From Aureisphaera galaxeae (GTDB taxonomy: Bacteria > Bacteroidota > Bacteroidia > Flavobacteriales > Flavobacteriaceae), in contig NZ_JAQQTF010000004.1 of assembly GCF_028561275.1 (NCBI RefSeq), positions 310,001 to 374,000 on the forward strand: a stretch of DNA of 64,000 nucleotides. Direction: 5' to 3'. The position numbers were made by a program, and so were the translations under genes. The notes under the pieces were generated by a model. The model worked only from the letters and a program-made list of their open reading frames with translations, was not told where the DNA came from and searched no databases. Every line of letters starts with the position of its first letter. The stretch's first letter is position 1. Shown in pieces: positions 9,085 to 15,697 of this stretch.

Positions 9085-9522
9085 ATGACTGAAAAGAAAC
9101 TACCAGAAAGGCTCGTGTTGTCCTTTTTTGATCGAGTATGGCACAGTCCCCATGAGTTGGATGCCATAGACGAATTAATGGCAGAAGACTACCGAATCAC
9201 TACTGCCGGAAAAGTAGTGGAAGGCCGTTCTGAATTCAAAAAATGGGTAGGAGAGTTCCACAAGCAATTGTTAGATGCCAAAACGGAAAGTGTAGATCTT
9301 TTTTACAACGAAAGTCAGGACAAGGTTGTTTCCCGTTGGGTATGTTCAGGAAGAAACAATGGACTTTTTGGTTTGGCGGCAGACGATCGATTCATATCCT
9401 TCACGGGCATTGCCATTTGGACGATTAGAGATGGCAGATTGGCAGAATGTTGGGTAGAACGCAGTGCCTACGAAATGTATCAGGAACTTATTTCCGGAAG
9501 CAAGGAAAGTGATTTTGTGTAA
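9085..9522 (+). CDS. SnoaL-like / ester cyclase family (NTF2 fold) protein
   Basis: 145 residues from the ATG at 9085; an upstream in-frame start at 9049 would lie inside the TfoX-like gene and is rejected. The sequence FFDRVWHSPHELDAIDELMAEDYRITTAGKVVEGR and the ending TGIAIWTIRDGRLAECWVERS fit the SnoaL-like NTF2 fold used by small cyclases and hydrolases. Specific substrate is unknown. It is packed one base after the TfoX-like gene. Confidence 0.8.
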   Translation: MTEKKLPERLVLSFFDRVWHSPHELDAIDELMAEDYRITTAGKVVEGRSEFKKWVGEFHKQLLDAKTESVDLFYNESQDKVVSRWVCSGRNNGLFGLAADDRFISFTGIAIWTIRDGRLAECWVERSAYEMYQELISGSKESDFV

Positions 9523-9538
9523 TGTTTAAATTTCAACA

Positions 9539-9952
9539 ATGAGAAGCTTTGCGATAATACTATGTCTGCTTATTTTTTCGACGACGAATGCCCAGAGAAT
9601 GCAGTTCGAAACCAAATTAGATTCCTTGGCAGAGGAGATCGACTTTCATTACCATACCGGGAAGTTGAAAAATGATAAAGAGCTTTTCCAGGAAATAGCA
9701 GAAGAGATCTTAAACTCAGATTATGAAACTGTTAGTGTAGAAGCGCATACGGACAGTAGAGGATATATGAAAGACAATTTTATTCTCTCCGAAGAAGTAG
9801 CAGAAAAGGTGAAGCATCTTCTTGTACAATTTGGAGTACCCCTTGAGGATATTAAAACGATGGGATGGGCTGAATCAAGGCCAAGAGGCTGTGTGATGAA
9901 CCCAAAGTCGAATTATGAATGGAACCGTAGGGTTGAGATTATTTTGGAATAG
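9539..9952 (+). CDS. Exported OmpA-family C-terminal domain protein
   Basis: 137 residues. A signal peptide (MRSFAIILCLLIFSTTNA) is followed directly by an OmpA-like peptidoglycan-binding domain: SVEAHTDSRGYMKDNFILSEEVAEKV and GWAESRPRGCVMNPKSNYEWNRRVEI contain the HTD, the SxxRA-like region and the NRRVE signature. It lacks a beta-barrel and is therefore a periplasmic peptidoglycan-binding protein. The acetyltransferase gene starts one base after its stop. Confidence 0.85.
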   Translation: MRSFAIILCLLIFSTTNAQRMQFETKLDSLAEEIDFHYHTGKLKNDKELFQEIAEEILNSDYETVSVEAHTDSRGYMKDNFILSEEVAEKVKHLLVQFGVPLEDIKTMGWAESRPRGCVMNPKSNYEWNRRVEIILE

Positions 9953-9953
9953 T

Positions 9954-10397
9954 ATGCACTCGATTAACGAATTATCATCGGACAATTTGAAAGTGATTGC
10001 CGAACTTGCATTTACGCTATGGCCAGATAGCTCATTGCAGGAAGAACTGGATTATTTTGCTAAGGCCATCGAAGATGTTGGAAAAAGTGCCTTTCTTTTA
10101 AAGGTGGCAGATAAAGATGCGGGGTTCGTCCACGTCTCCCTACGGAATGATTATGTAGAAGGCACTACGACCAAACCGGTTTGTTATTTAGAAGGTATTT
10201 ATATAGAACCAGAGTACAGGCGTAAGGGATATGCGGAACTATTGATGCAACAAGCAGAGCAGTGGGGAAAGCAAATGAATTGCACGGAAATAGCTTCCGA
10301 TGCCGAAATAGGAAACGAAGCCAGTATCGCCCTTCATAAACATGTTGGTTTTAAGGAAATAAACAGGATCGTTTGCTTTGCGAAGCGGATCAAATAA
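9954..10397 (+). CDS. GNAT acetyltransferase resembling aminoglycoside 6'-N-acetyltransferase
   Basis: 147 residues from ATG 9954; a longer version from 9915 would overlap the OmpA-type gene. The protein follows the AAC(6')-I pattern closely: LWPDSSLQEE near residue 22, SLRNDYVEGTTTKPVCYLEG, then the acetyl-CoA loop EYRRKGYAELLMQQAEQWGK, CTEIASDAEIGNEASIALHK and VGFKEINRIVCFAKRI. Family members acetylate the 6'-amino group of kanamycin-type aminoglycosides. Whether this chromosomal copy confers resistance or serves a native substrate is not shown by sequence. Confidence 0.82.
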   Translation: MHSINELSSDNLKVIAELAFTLWPDSSLQEELDYFAKAIEDVGKSAFLLKVADKDAGFVHVSLRNDYVEGTTTKPVCYLEGIYIEPEYRRKGYAELLMQQAEQWGKQMNCTEIASDAEIGNEASIALHKHVGFKEINRIVCFAKRIK

Positions 10398-10420
10398 TGT
10401 TTTAAAGTAGTATTCAGGGT

Positions 10421-10933
10421 ATGAACGGAATTACCTTTATAGAAGATTTTATCGATAGTCCACAGGACTTATTCAATACATTGAAAACCAATGTAGCTTG
10501 GGACGAGCGCATGTCGGCCCGAAAGACAGCTAGCTACGGGAAAGCCTATAACTATTCCCAAATGAGCTATCCCTTTCAGGAGTTCACAGATGAATTGAAT
10601 ATGATCATTGATGCCATCGAGGCCACCCTCAAGTTTAGACCCAACAATTGTCTTATTAATTATTATTTGGATGGGAAATCCAAGATGGGGTTTCATTCCG
10701 ATCAGACCGATATTTTACACGAAGGCACTGGCGTGGCCATTGTTTCCATAGGCGAAACAAGAACCCTTCGCTTCCGGAATATTGAAAATAGGGAAATCAT
10801 CGAAGACTATGATCTGCCTTCTGGTTCGTTAATCTATATGACGAATGAAGTACAGGACGAATGGCAGCATGCAATTCCGAAGTCAGACACCGAAAATGGA
10901 CGGATGAGTCTTACGTTTCGGAAAATGATTTGA
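10421..10933 (+). CDS. AlkB-like 2-oxoglutarate/Fe(II) dioxygenase
   Basis: 170 residues. Iron ligands HxD are H92 and D94 in MGFHSDQTD, the distal His is H150 in DEWQHAIPK, and the 2-oxoglutarate-binding arginines are R161 and R167 in GRMSLTFRKM. NCLINYYLDGKSKMGFHSD matches the nucleotide-dealkylation AlkB/ALKBH2-3 pattern. The enzyme oxidatively removes methyl groups from damaged bases. Follows the GNAT gene by 23 bases on the same strand. Confidence 0.9.
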   Translation: MNGITFIEDFIDSPQDLFNTLKTNVAWDERMSARKTASYGKAYNYSQMSYPFQEFTDELNMIIDAIEATLKFRPNNCLINYYLDGKSKMGFHSDQTDILHEGTGVAIVSIGETRTLRFRNIENREIIEDYDLPSGSLIYMTNEVQDEWQHAIPKSDTENGRMSLTFRKMI

Positions 10934-11238
10934 TGTTCAATTGTTTATGCGTTGATTTGTTTAGATGGTATATTGGTAATAATTTTTACACGTGTAAATA
11001 ATATTGTCATGGGGTATTAAAAGCAAACAGCTCACAGACACTTAATCCTTCGGTTTGCAAGCAAACCTTTGGATCACTCAGTGTCCTTTCGGGGAATTAC
11101 CTGCCTACTGCTACTGTCAACTGAGAACTGTACACTGCCCACTCGGAGTCCAAAATGCCGAATTGGAAACCCGCAAACCTTGAACCCGTAACCCATAAAC
11201 TTGCCAACTGCTACTGCCAACTGTCCACAGAAAACCGT
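10934..11238. repeat. Gene-free repeat patch with REP-like pieces
   Basis: No convincing gene. The stretch holds a perfect inverted repeat (GGTTTGC, 2-nt loop, GCAAACC; 11052-11067), then low-complexity word-like DNA built from CAACTG/ACTGCC motifs (11100-11235) and one copy of ACTCGGAGTCC (11141-11151). The last motif is the reverse complement of the conserved end of the dispersed repeat found at 37.5, 45.7 and 59.2-59.3 kb. Confidence 0.65.
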
Positions 11239-13008
11239 CTAATAAAACCTAAGTGCAAACTCACAAAAAGGTGCGTCCCCCTCGTTTAGTTCGATACCTA
11301 ATTTGAGAATTCCTTTAGCAATTTCAGAGGCTTTTGTACGGTCTTCACTACGCTTCTTAAAATAGGCAAACAACGCATGGTTAGAAAAAGCACCATCCCG
11401 AAGGGTTCGGCTTTTGGGGTTGTTGGATTTGATGTCGCGATACAGTTTTCCAGCTTTTTCAATGTTACCCTCGTAAAGATATTCTATGGCTGCCTTTTCG
11501 TCTTCAGTTTTGTGGAAGCTTTGCGCAGTCCCATCAGGAAGACGAAGTACAGTTACCCCATTTCCCAATTGCACACTCAATCCTTTTACTTCAGTAGTTA
11601 ATGAGCCGTCAGTGCCTGTGTATATCGGGGTGGTAAGAGATTCAGAGATTTCGAGTTGTAAATGACCGTTTTTGGACTCCAGGATGAGGTGTCGATCTTC
11701 ATCATAATGATAACGTCCCAAATAGTCCGTGTACTTGTCTGAGGAAGCCTTTTCAGGAATTTGGGTATTATAGTTAACGATGTAGTGATAGGCCGCATCT
11801 TCACCCTTCGAATATTCCTCCCAAGAAATTTCAATGAATTGATCCATGGGAATTTTAGGGCGCATGTCATTTGGAAAGACTGAAGGATGAAAAACACTGG
11901 AGAGCTGTACTTCAATACCGGTATTTTCCAAGGTATAGGATTTCGGATCTCCCGAAGAAGCCGCATAATCCCCTGGAGGTTCCCCAATGATGGTGGCATT
12001 GCTTTTTACCTCCAGTTTTCTTAGCAGGTCCAAAGCTGCCGAAAAGGTATCGTAACCGGATATAATAAAAAGTTTTCCAGGCGCATTGATCTTAGGTCGA
12101 TCCAATATCCCCTGAATAAAGGCCATGCTTCTGGCGAATTGTCCACCACCATTATTCCGAATATCGAATACGAATTTATCTACCTCCAAGGAATCGACTT
12201 GCCCCCACATACGGTTTGCAAATTGGGAAACCCGTTCTTTCTCCATGGTGCCCACTCTTTTGTAGTTGCAATAGAATATTTTTAGATCGGCGTCATACCG
12301 AAACCAATAGTAGTCGTCGTAGTTCTTTCGATAGATGGGAATTTTCTCGGCAAGATCATCAAAGTGAACAAAGGTCGTTTGCTCGTAGGCTTCATCGGTC
12401 ATGTTTTCGAAAACGGCATTGACCGTTTTATTGTTTTTCGAAAGGGTAAAGGAAGCTCGGTCGGCATCATTGGTAATTCCTAGACCGTATAGTAATCCAG
12501 GCATTCGGAGGTAGGCGTAGGCAAATTTCTTAAATCGGGAATCGTTTCCGTGAGGCAATACAGTTCTTATTTTGTCCAATACTTCGTCAATAGGTACATC
12601 ATTAATCGCTTCTAATCGGCTTCCTAGCAGATCGGTTCGGGAGTCGGGTACTCGGGTTACGTAGAGCCCTTCCTTAAACCAAGTAACGGTGAGGGGCATA
12701 AATCCGAAGAGCTTTTCCCGGGAACTGGTTCTAACGACCGAATGCCCGTCGCGAAGTGCGGCAACTATCTTTAGTAATGCTACATAACAAGTTTCATCGC
12801 AGGCTTCTTTGGCTCCTATATAGTCTTTGGCCTCTTGTATAACAGACGCTAACTTCTTTTTCGAAACCAAGCGATAGGGCCGAATGTGTTTCGTTTCGAT
12901 AAGTTCCTCTAACTGATCGATATCTGCTAAAAGTTGGGTAGGGGACACCTGAGCGGAACAAGTCCAAAAAGAAAGGAATACGCCTACAAAGAAAAATAGA
13001 AGCCTCAT
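11239..13008 (-). CDS. Exported S41-family peptidase
   Basis: 589 residues with a signal peptide (about 1-19). The N-terminal helical region is followed by an S41 core: KFVFDIRNNGGGQFARSMAF is the family's conserved strand-turn with NGGG, and FIISGYDTFSAALDLL carries the region of the catalytic serine. No separate PDZ domain is obvious. The C-terminal part after about residue 440 has a beta-rich domain and a short helical tail. Probably periplasmic or secreted. It diverges from the Lrp/AsnC gene across a pair of palindromes, so regulation by that protein is plausible. Confidence 0.82.
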   Translation of the reverse strand: MRLLFFFVGVFLSFWTCSAQVSPTQLLADIDQLEELIETKHIRPYRLVSKKKLASVIQEAKDYIGAKEACDETCYVALLKIVAALRDGHSVVRTSSREKLFGFMPLTVTWFKEGLYVTRVPDSRTDLLGSRLEAINDVPIDEVLDKIRTVLPHGNDSRFKKFAYAYLRMPGLLYGLGITNDADRASFTLSKNNKTVNAVFENMTDEAYEQTTFVHFDDLAEKIPIYRKNYDDYYWFRYDADLKIFYCNYKRVGTMEKERVSQFANRMWGQVDSLEVDKFVFDIRNNGGGQFARSMAFIQGILDRPKINAPGKLFIISGYDTFSAALDLLRKLEVKSNATIIGEPPGDYAASSGDPKSYTLENTGIEVQLSSVFHPSVFPNDMRPKIPMDQFIEISWEEYSKGEDAAYHYIVNYNTQIPEKASSDKYTDYLGRYHYDEDRHLILESKNGHLQLEISESLTTPIYTGTDGSLTTEVKGLSVQLGNGVTVLRLPDGTAQSFHKTEDEKAAIEYLYEGNIEKAGKLYRDIKSNNPKSRTLRDGAFSNHALFAYFKKRSEDRTKASEIAKGILKLGIELNEGDAPFCEFALRFY

Positions 13009-13021
13009 GGGAATGATGAAA

Positions 13022-13054
13022 TTAATGCATTAAATTTATATTTTTTATGCATAA
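13022..13054. promoter_or_regulatory. Twin ATGCAT palindromes, probable operator of the Lrp/AsnC regulator
   Basis: TTAATGCATTAA (13022-13033) and TTATGCATAA (13045-13054) are perfect palindromes whose centres are 22 bases apart, about two helical turns, in the divergent promoter region between the S41 peptidase and the Lrp/AsnC gene. Such phased sites suit the oligomeric binding of Lrp-type proteins. Binding by the adjacent regulator is inferred. Confidence 0.55.
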
Positions 13055-13093
13055 TATGCTAAATAATTAACAATATTTGGTTATTTTTACTGT

Positions 13094-13543
13094 ATGGTAG
13101 ATTCTAAAGACTCGGAAATCATTCGTTTGGTTCAGACCAATGGGAAGCTCTCATATGCAGAAATTGGGGAACAAGTGGGCCTGTCTATCACGGCTGTAAA
13201 AGAGCGTATCAAGAAGATGGTCAACTCAGGGATACTTAGAGATAATGTCTACATTCCCGATCCTGATCTGCTGGGTTTCGACATCTGCGCATTTGTACAA
13301 GTATTGATGCCTGTCCCGGCCGAAGAAGCCAATTTTGCAAAGACGATTAACGAGGTAGATGAAGTACAGGAATGTCATTTCATCACGGGCGAATATTCCT
13401 ATCTACTAAAAATCAGGGTACGAAATACCAAGGCTTTAGAGCGGGTATTGGGAGAGAAAATAAAAACCATTCCCGGGGTTGTGCGTACCAATACCATTAT
13501 GTCGCTAACCACTTCAAAGGAGACACTTCGGTTGAGTCTGTAA
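13094..13543 (+). CDS. Lrp/AsnC family transcriptional regulator
   Basis: 149 residues. The N-terminal helix-turn-helix (NGKLSYAEIGEQVGLSITAVKERIKKM, about 15-45) is followed by the RAM/AsnC effector domain (about 65-145) with VQECHFITGEYSYLLKIRV, the typical G-Y-L core. These proteins usually sense amino acids and autoregulate. The twin palindromes upstream are candidate sites. It precedes the unrecognised 457-residue gene by 91 bases on the same strand. Confidence 0.92.
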   Translation: MVDSKDSEIIRLVQTNGKLSYAEIGEQVGLSITAVKERIKKMVNSGILRDNVYIPDPDLLGFDICAFVQVLMPVPAEEANFAKTINEVDEVQECHFITGEYSYLLKIRVRNTKALERVLGEKIKTIPGVVRTNTIMSLTTSKETLRLSL

Positions 13544-13570
13544 TTCTCAGTTTATATAATGAAAATTTGA

Positions 13571-13591
13571 CTACGCAAATAGATTGCGTAG
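13571..13591. promoter_or_regulatory. Perfect 8-bp inverted repeat upstream of the tRNA-linked gene
   Basis: CTACGCAA (13571-13578) and TTGCGTAG (13584-13591) are separated by five bases. The element sits just upstream of a TAATCTTG sequence (13600-13607) that differs by one base from the Bacteroidota -7 consensus TAnnTTTG, and 43 bases ahead of the 457-residue gene. No T run follows, so an operator is more likely than a terminator. Confidence 0.5.
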
Positions 13592-13634
13592 AACTGCTAT
13601 AATCTTGTCCCTGTAAACAATAAATGAATTAATC

Positions 13635-15008
13635 ATGACCGACTTTGCAGCATTATACAAAAGTTTGCAGGAACGAAAAAGACCTGAAGATGTAGCCGAA
13701 ATGATTCTCGAGGTATTGAGTGGTCAACTATCCAACTCTGAAAGGAGAATTTTGGAACGAGCAGCTAAGGGTTCCCTAAAGCGTTACGTATTTGGGTATA
13801 CGTCTATGTTGCAGGAATTCTCAAGGGCAGTTGGTGCTAATAAGCAAATAAACAAGGCCATCGAAATTTTCGAATTGGAATCTGTTGAGAATATCAATGG
13901 AAACCACGCACCCGACATAGAGAACTTTTTAAGGAAAGTTTCTCCGCTTATTCATAAGGAATATGGTCGAAACAACTTTGTTGCCGATCGTTTAAATAAG
14001 TATGAGCGGGAGGCCAAAGGAATGGATATTTCCAAAAGGAATTACAACAAAAAATGGCGGCTTATTAAGCGTTTGGAAAACAAACTTCTTAAGTTTCAAC
14101 GGGAACAAAAGAAAGTTGAATTTCAAATGATCGCTAAGCACGGTATTGTACACCGCTTGGATTTTGAAGAATTCAAAAAAGACAAGAACACTGCTTGTTT
14201 TATAGCGTACTTTAATGCGAGATGTAACCTAAGAAGTGTATTCACGAATAAGAGTCAGGCTAGGGCCTATGATGAGATCAGTGATATGTTATTCAAAAGA
14301 TGCCAACGACAAGATGCTTCTTTCTTAAAGAAGATGAGAGGTAAAAGGAGTGGAGTTGCTGAAGGAAAAACCAATTGGTTCGCCATATCCCATATCTATA
14401 CTTCTAAGGAGGTATTAGATCACTTAAGTGAAGTTCAGAAGGGCTGGCTTTTGGGAAAATGGACGACTATTCTTCAGGAAATTGCCGAATTGTTGGGTGA
14501 GGTTTGGAGCAGTAGTTCTATGAATCGCGCTACCATGATCGTTAGACGAGGTAACGATTCCACTACCTGGAACAACACCGCCGGTGCTTGGAATAAAGCA
14601 AGGGATCATTGGATGAATCTTATCTATGCCATGGGTATGGATTTTATTCTCGACGATTTGTGTTTTGGAAAAGTGATGCGATTAATGGCGGCAGATGTAG
14701 CTTCCTGGCACCATTTCTCGGGTGGAGGTTTAGATCCAAACACAGCGGTTTGGAATGATTTACCATTACCTTGGGAAGTGTTTAAAGGACAAGCTACATG
14801 TAATAAGCAGATGGTCATTGCCAGCTGTCGAAAAGTGAGCTTGGATCCCGAAAAGTCGGGCTGGATAGCCCCACGAACACATGGTGTAGAGAAATTTACG
14901 CCAACACCAGAGTTGGTGCATGGCGTACAAGTGGCTAATGCGTATTTGGCCACCGTATTGAAGAAGCATAAATTTTACTCCGGTAAAAAAGCTAAAATAT
15001 ATACGTAG
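13635..15008 (+). CDS. Unrecognised 457-residue protein linked to two tRNA-like genes
   Basis: I recognise no family. The protein has no signal peptide or membrane segment. Its N-terminal half is helical and strongly basic (ISKRNYNKKWRLIKRLENK, about residues 132-150). The C-terminal half is Trp/His-rich: WKARDH-like WNKARDHWMNLIYAMGMD near 317-334 and ADVASWHHFSGGGLDPNTAV near 354-373, followed by a Lys-rich tail. Basic regions fit RNA binding. Its stop is only 11 bases before the first tRNA-like gene, so protein and RNAs are probably cotranscribed. A resemblance in arrangement to Ro60/Y-RNA loci is only organisational: I see no TROVE or vWA motifs. Confidence 0.75.
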   Translation: MTDFAALYKSLQERKRPEDVAEMILEVLSGQLSNSERRILERAAKGSLKRYVFGYTSMLQEFSRAVGANKQINKAIEIFELESVENINGNHAPDIENFLRKVSPLIHKEYGRNNFVADRLNKYEREAKGMDISKRNYNKKWRLIKRLENKLLKFQREQKKVEFQMIAKHGIVHRLDFEEFKKDKNTACFIAYFNARCNLRSVFTNKSQARAYDEISDMLFKRCQRQDASFLKKMRGKRSGVAEGKTNWFAISHIYTSKEVLDHLSEVQKGWLLGKWTTILQEIAELLGEVWSSSSMNRATMIVRRGNDSTTWNNTAGAWNKARDHWMNLIYAMGMDFILDDLCFGKVMRLMAADVASWHHFSGGGLDPNTAVWNDLPLPWEVFKGQATCNKQMVIASCRKVSLDPEKSGWIAPRTHGVEKFTPTPELVHGVQVANAYLATVLKKHKFYSGKKAKIYT

Positions 15009-15019
15009 TATTAAGCAAG

Positions 15020-15091
15020 GATGGGTTAATTCAGTGGTAGAATACCCGGCTCTTACCCGGGCAGACGCAGGTTCGAGCCCTGCACCCATCT
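15020..15091 (+). tRNA. tRNA-like gene, anticodon CTT (nominal Lys), Gly-like body with U73
   Basis: A full cloverleaf can be drawn: 7-bp acceptor GATGGGT/ACCCATC, D stem ATTC/GAAT with loop AGTGGTA, anticodon stem CCCGG/CCGGG with loop CTCTTAC (anticodon CTT at 15052-15054), five-base variable region, T stem GCAGG/CCTGC with loop TTCGAGC. All stems pair perfectly, and U8, A14, G15-C48, G18G19, A21, U54U55C56 and A58 are present. Oddities are A10 instead of G10, U73 discriminator (seen in bacterial tRNA-Gly, not tRNA-Lys), and no encoded CCA. Charging identity is uncertain. Confidence 0.85.
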
Positions 15092-15094
15092 AAT

Positions 15095-15167
15095 TCTGAT
15101 ATAGCTCAGCGGTAGAGCGCCCGGCTCCGGTTCCGGGAGGACGTAGGTTCGAGCCCTGCTATCAGAA
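15095..15167 (+). tRNA. tRNA-like gene with 8-nt anticodon loop (nominal Arg CCG)
   Basis: Acceptor TCTGATA/TATCAGA, D stem GCTC/GAGC with loop AGCGGTA, anticodon stem CCCGG/CCGGG, T stem GTAGG/CCTGC with loop TTCGAGC; discriminator A167 followed by CCT, so CCA is not encoded. The anticodon loop is CTCCGGTT (15125-15132), eight bases instead of seven, giving anticodon CCG or a four-base CCGG. Tertiary-structure positions (U8, A14, G15-C48, GG, A21, UUC, A58) are kept, but base 20 is U rather than the A20 typical of tRNA-Arg. It starts three bases after the first tRNA-like gene. Confidence 0.82.
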
Positions 15168-15180
15168 CCTTTTTGAAAGC

Positions 15181-15209
15181 AGGGGTTATTTCCATTGGAG
15201 GTAACCCCT
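15181..15209. other. Perfect 8-bp hairpin after the tRNA-like pair
   Basis: AGGGGTTA (15181-15188) pairs with TAACCCCT (15202-15209) around a 13-base loop that itself holds TCC/GGA. It begins 13 bases after the second tRNA-like gene. There is no T run on either side, so it is not a normal intrinsic terminator; it may mark the 3' end of the tRNA-like transcript or act as a processing or protein-binding structure. Confidence 0.5.
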
Positions 15210-15314
15210 TAAAAACCCAAGGCAAAATACGGGCATAATCTGGAGGTTATAACTATGTTTAAAATGCTGATTATCAGTTAATTTTGATTTAACAAACATT
15301 TAAAATTAATAGTT

Positions 15315-15569
15315 ATGCCACATTATGCTCAAGGGACCACAGGTTGGACCAAATTAAGCGGGTACCAAGCCCTTTGGGACCCAAAAATTGACCTAGGTAA
15401 ATTTTACTTCACCACATTTCAGGGGAAACGAGAAGAAACCCCTTATATGACATCCGAAAACTTTGCCCGCGTTATCGATATTCTAAGAAATGAAACACCT
15501 GTATATGGTAATGCCAGTACAGGATCGGTAACGACGCAAGGAGAAGCCGTAGGGGAAGAAGAAAGTTAA
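15315..15569 (+). CDS. 84-residue orphan protein downstream of the tRNA-like genes
   Basis: 84 residues from ATG 15315 to a TAA followed by a strong terminator. The sequence starts MPHYAQGTTGWTKLSGYQAL, has an aromatic core (KFYFTTFQGKREE), and a Gly/Thr/Glu-rich tail ending GEEES. No signal peptide or membrane segment. I recognise no family. Its place after the 457-residue protein and two tRNA-like RNAs, and a terminator immediately after it, suggest it belongs to that locus or has its own promoter in the AT-rich 15212-15314 stretch. Confidence 0.65.
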   Translation: MPHYAQGTTGWTKLSGYQALWDPKIDLGKFYFTTFQGKREETPYMTSENFARVIDILRNETPVYGNASTGSVTTQGEAVGEEES

Positions 15570-15596
15570 TTGACAACCCTTTTACAAAGGAATGAG

Positions 15597-15622
15597 GGCA
15601 TGCTTTAAGGCGTGCCTTTTTT
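15597..15622 (+). terminator. Intrinsic terminator of the tRNA-like locus
   Basis: GGCATGC (15597-15603) pairs with GCGTGCC (15610-15616) including one G-T pair, six-base loop, followed by TTTTTT (15617-15622). It lies 28 bases after the 84-residue gene and closes the locus. Confidence 0.85.
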
Positions 15623-15697
15623 AGTTGAAACAACCTTTTCTATGATTTTTGCGTCTTAATAGATAACACAACCAGTTAGGGATAAAATTCACCTTAT

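Noticed and set aside
14424-15089. Minus-strand open frames (14424-14609, 14624-14953 and 14766-15089) across the end of the 457-residue gene and the first tRNA-like gene
   Set aside because: They are reading-frame shadows of the 457-residue gene and overlap a perfect tRNA cloverleaf; no start or domain supports them.
13635-15167. Classical Ro60/Y-RNA locus
   Set aside because: The arrangement is similar, but the protein shows no TROVE or vWA (DxSxS) motif, so only the organisation is comparable.
15020-15622. tRNA-associated integration site of a mobile element
   Set aside because: No integrase, direct-repeat att copy or mobile gene was found near the tRNA-like genes.
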